NCBI RefSeq assembly: GCF_001672295.1
Contig: NZ_JXMS01000009.1
Location: 1-61,114, forward strand
Source: Halodesulfovibrio spirochaetisodalis
Lineage (GTDB): Bacteria; Desulfobacterota; Desulfovibrionia; Desulfovibrionales; Desulfovibrionaceae
Length of the DNA stretch: 61,114 bases
Direction of reading: 5' to 3'
The notes under the pieces were generated by a model. It did no database searches. It worked only from the letters and a program-made list of their open reading frames with translations, and was not told the origin of the DNA. Both the position numbers and the translations under genes were made by a program. Below, in pieces: positions 61,096 through 61,114 of the stretch; the first letter of the stretch is position 1, and every line of letters starts with the position of its first letter.

Positions 61096-61114
61096 CATAT
61101 TTAAAAAAGTGCAT

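Overview
The window looks like chromosome from a marine sulfate-reducing Desulfovibrionaceae bacterium of moderate GC, probably Halodesulfovibrio or a near relative. This is inferred from gene content: a Desulfovibrio-type outer-membrane porin, a chemoreceptor ending in a haemerythrin domain, a CII-like phage regulator, and paired TIGR04283/TIGR04282 glycosyltransferases. No 16S gene is present to settle it. Most of the window is ordinary housekeeping DNA with intrinsic terminators between transcription units.

Layout. 0.1-5.7 kb: glycosyltransferase pair, a 57-residue helix-turn-helix protein, a small membrane protein, a Cache-GGDEF diguanylate cyclase, and purT behind a structured leader. 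5.8-7.8 kb: DUF1499 protein, protein-kinase-like protein and universal stress protein in one operon. 8-11.6 kb: polar amino-acid ABC transporter whose two permeases are fused. 12-14.3 kb: membrane protein, TetR regulator, cupin. 13.6-15.3 kb: five identical tRNA-Ser(GGA) genes, four of them interleaved with three identical SRP RNA (4.5S, ffs) genes in a 249-bp tandem array. 15.4-15.9 kb: two tiny membrane-protein genes, each with an in-frame UGA followed by a SECIS-like hairpin. 15.9-19 kb: hisD-purC-fabI. 19-23.3 kb: porin, uvrC, CII-like regulator. 23.6-32.3 kb: mnmA, lpoA-like-gatC-gatA, dnaK, grpE. 32.7-36.6 kb: AsmA-like protein and cobQ. 36.6-40.5 kb: an accessory island with dispersed repeats, a lone tail-fibre/collar gene and a three-gene operon (two-lobed unknown, PqqD-like, glycosyltransferase-like). 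41-46.4 kb: SpoIIE-type phosphatase, ZraP/Spy-like protein, lepA-lepB. 46.6-50.7 kb: two chemoreceptors. 51-61.1 kb: comM/yifB, LysE exporter, rsgA, gmhA-fmdB-hemC, nadK, a DUF89-like protein, gatB.

Most interesting. (1) Two adjacent candidate selenoprotein genes, not recognised as a known family. In both, the UGA lies 21-24 nt before an apical loop that starts with G on a stem containing a G-U pair, the coding frame continues to a true stop, and an intrinsic terminator follows that stop directly. (2) Triplication of the normally single-copy SRP RNA gene together with tRNA-Ser. (3) The PqqD/glycosyltransferase cassette, which I cannot assign to a described system.

How the genes connect. lpoA-gatC-gatA and the distant gatB supply the Asn/Gln tRNA amidotransferase. 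SRP RNA and lepB act in protein export, while lepA and rsgA act on the ribosome. hisD, purC and purT belong to linked histidine/purine metabolism. The cyclase, kinase/USP operon, SpoIIE phosphatase and two chemoreceptors form a signalling layer suited to an anaerobe that meets oxygen. All function calls rest on reading motifs by eye; no database search was possible.
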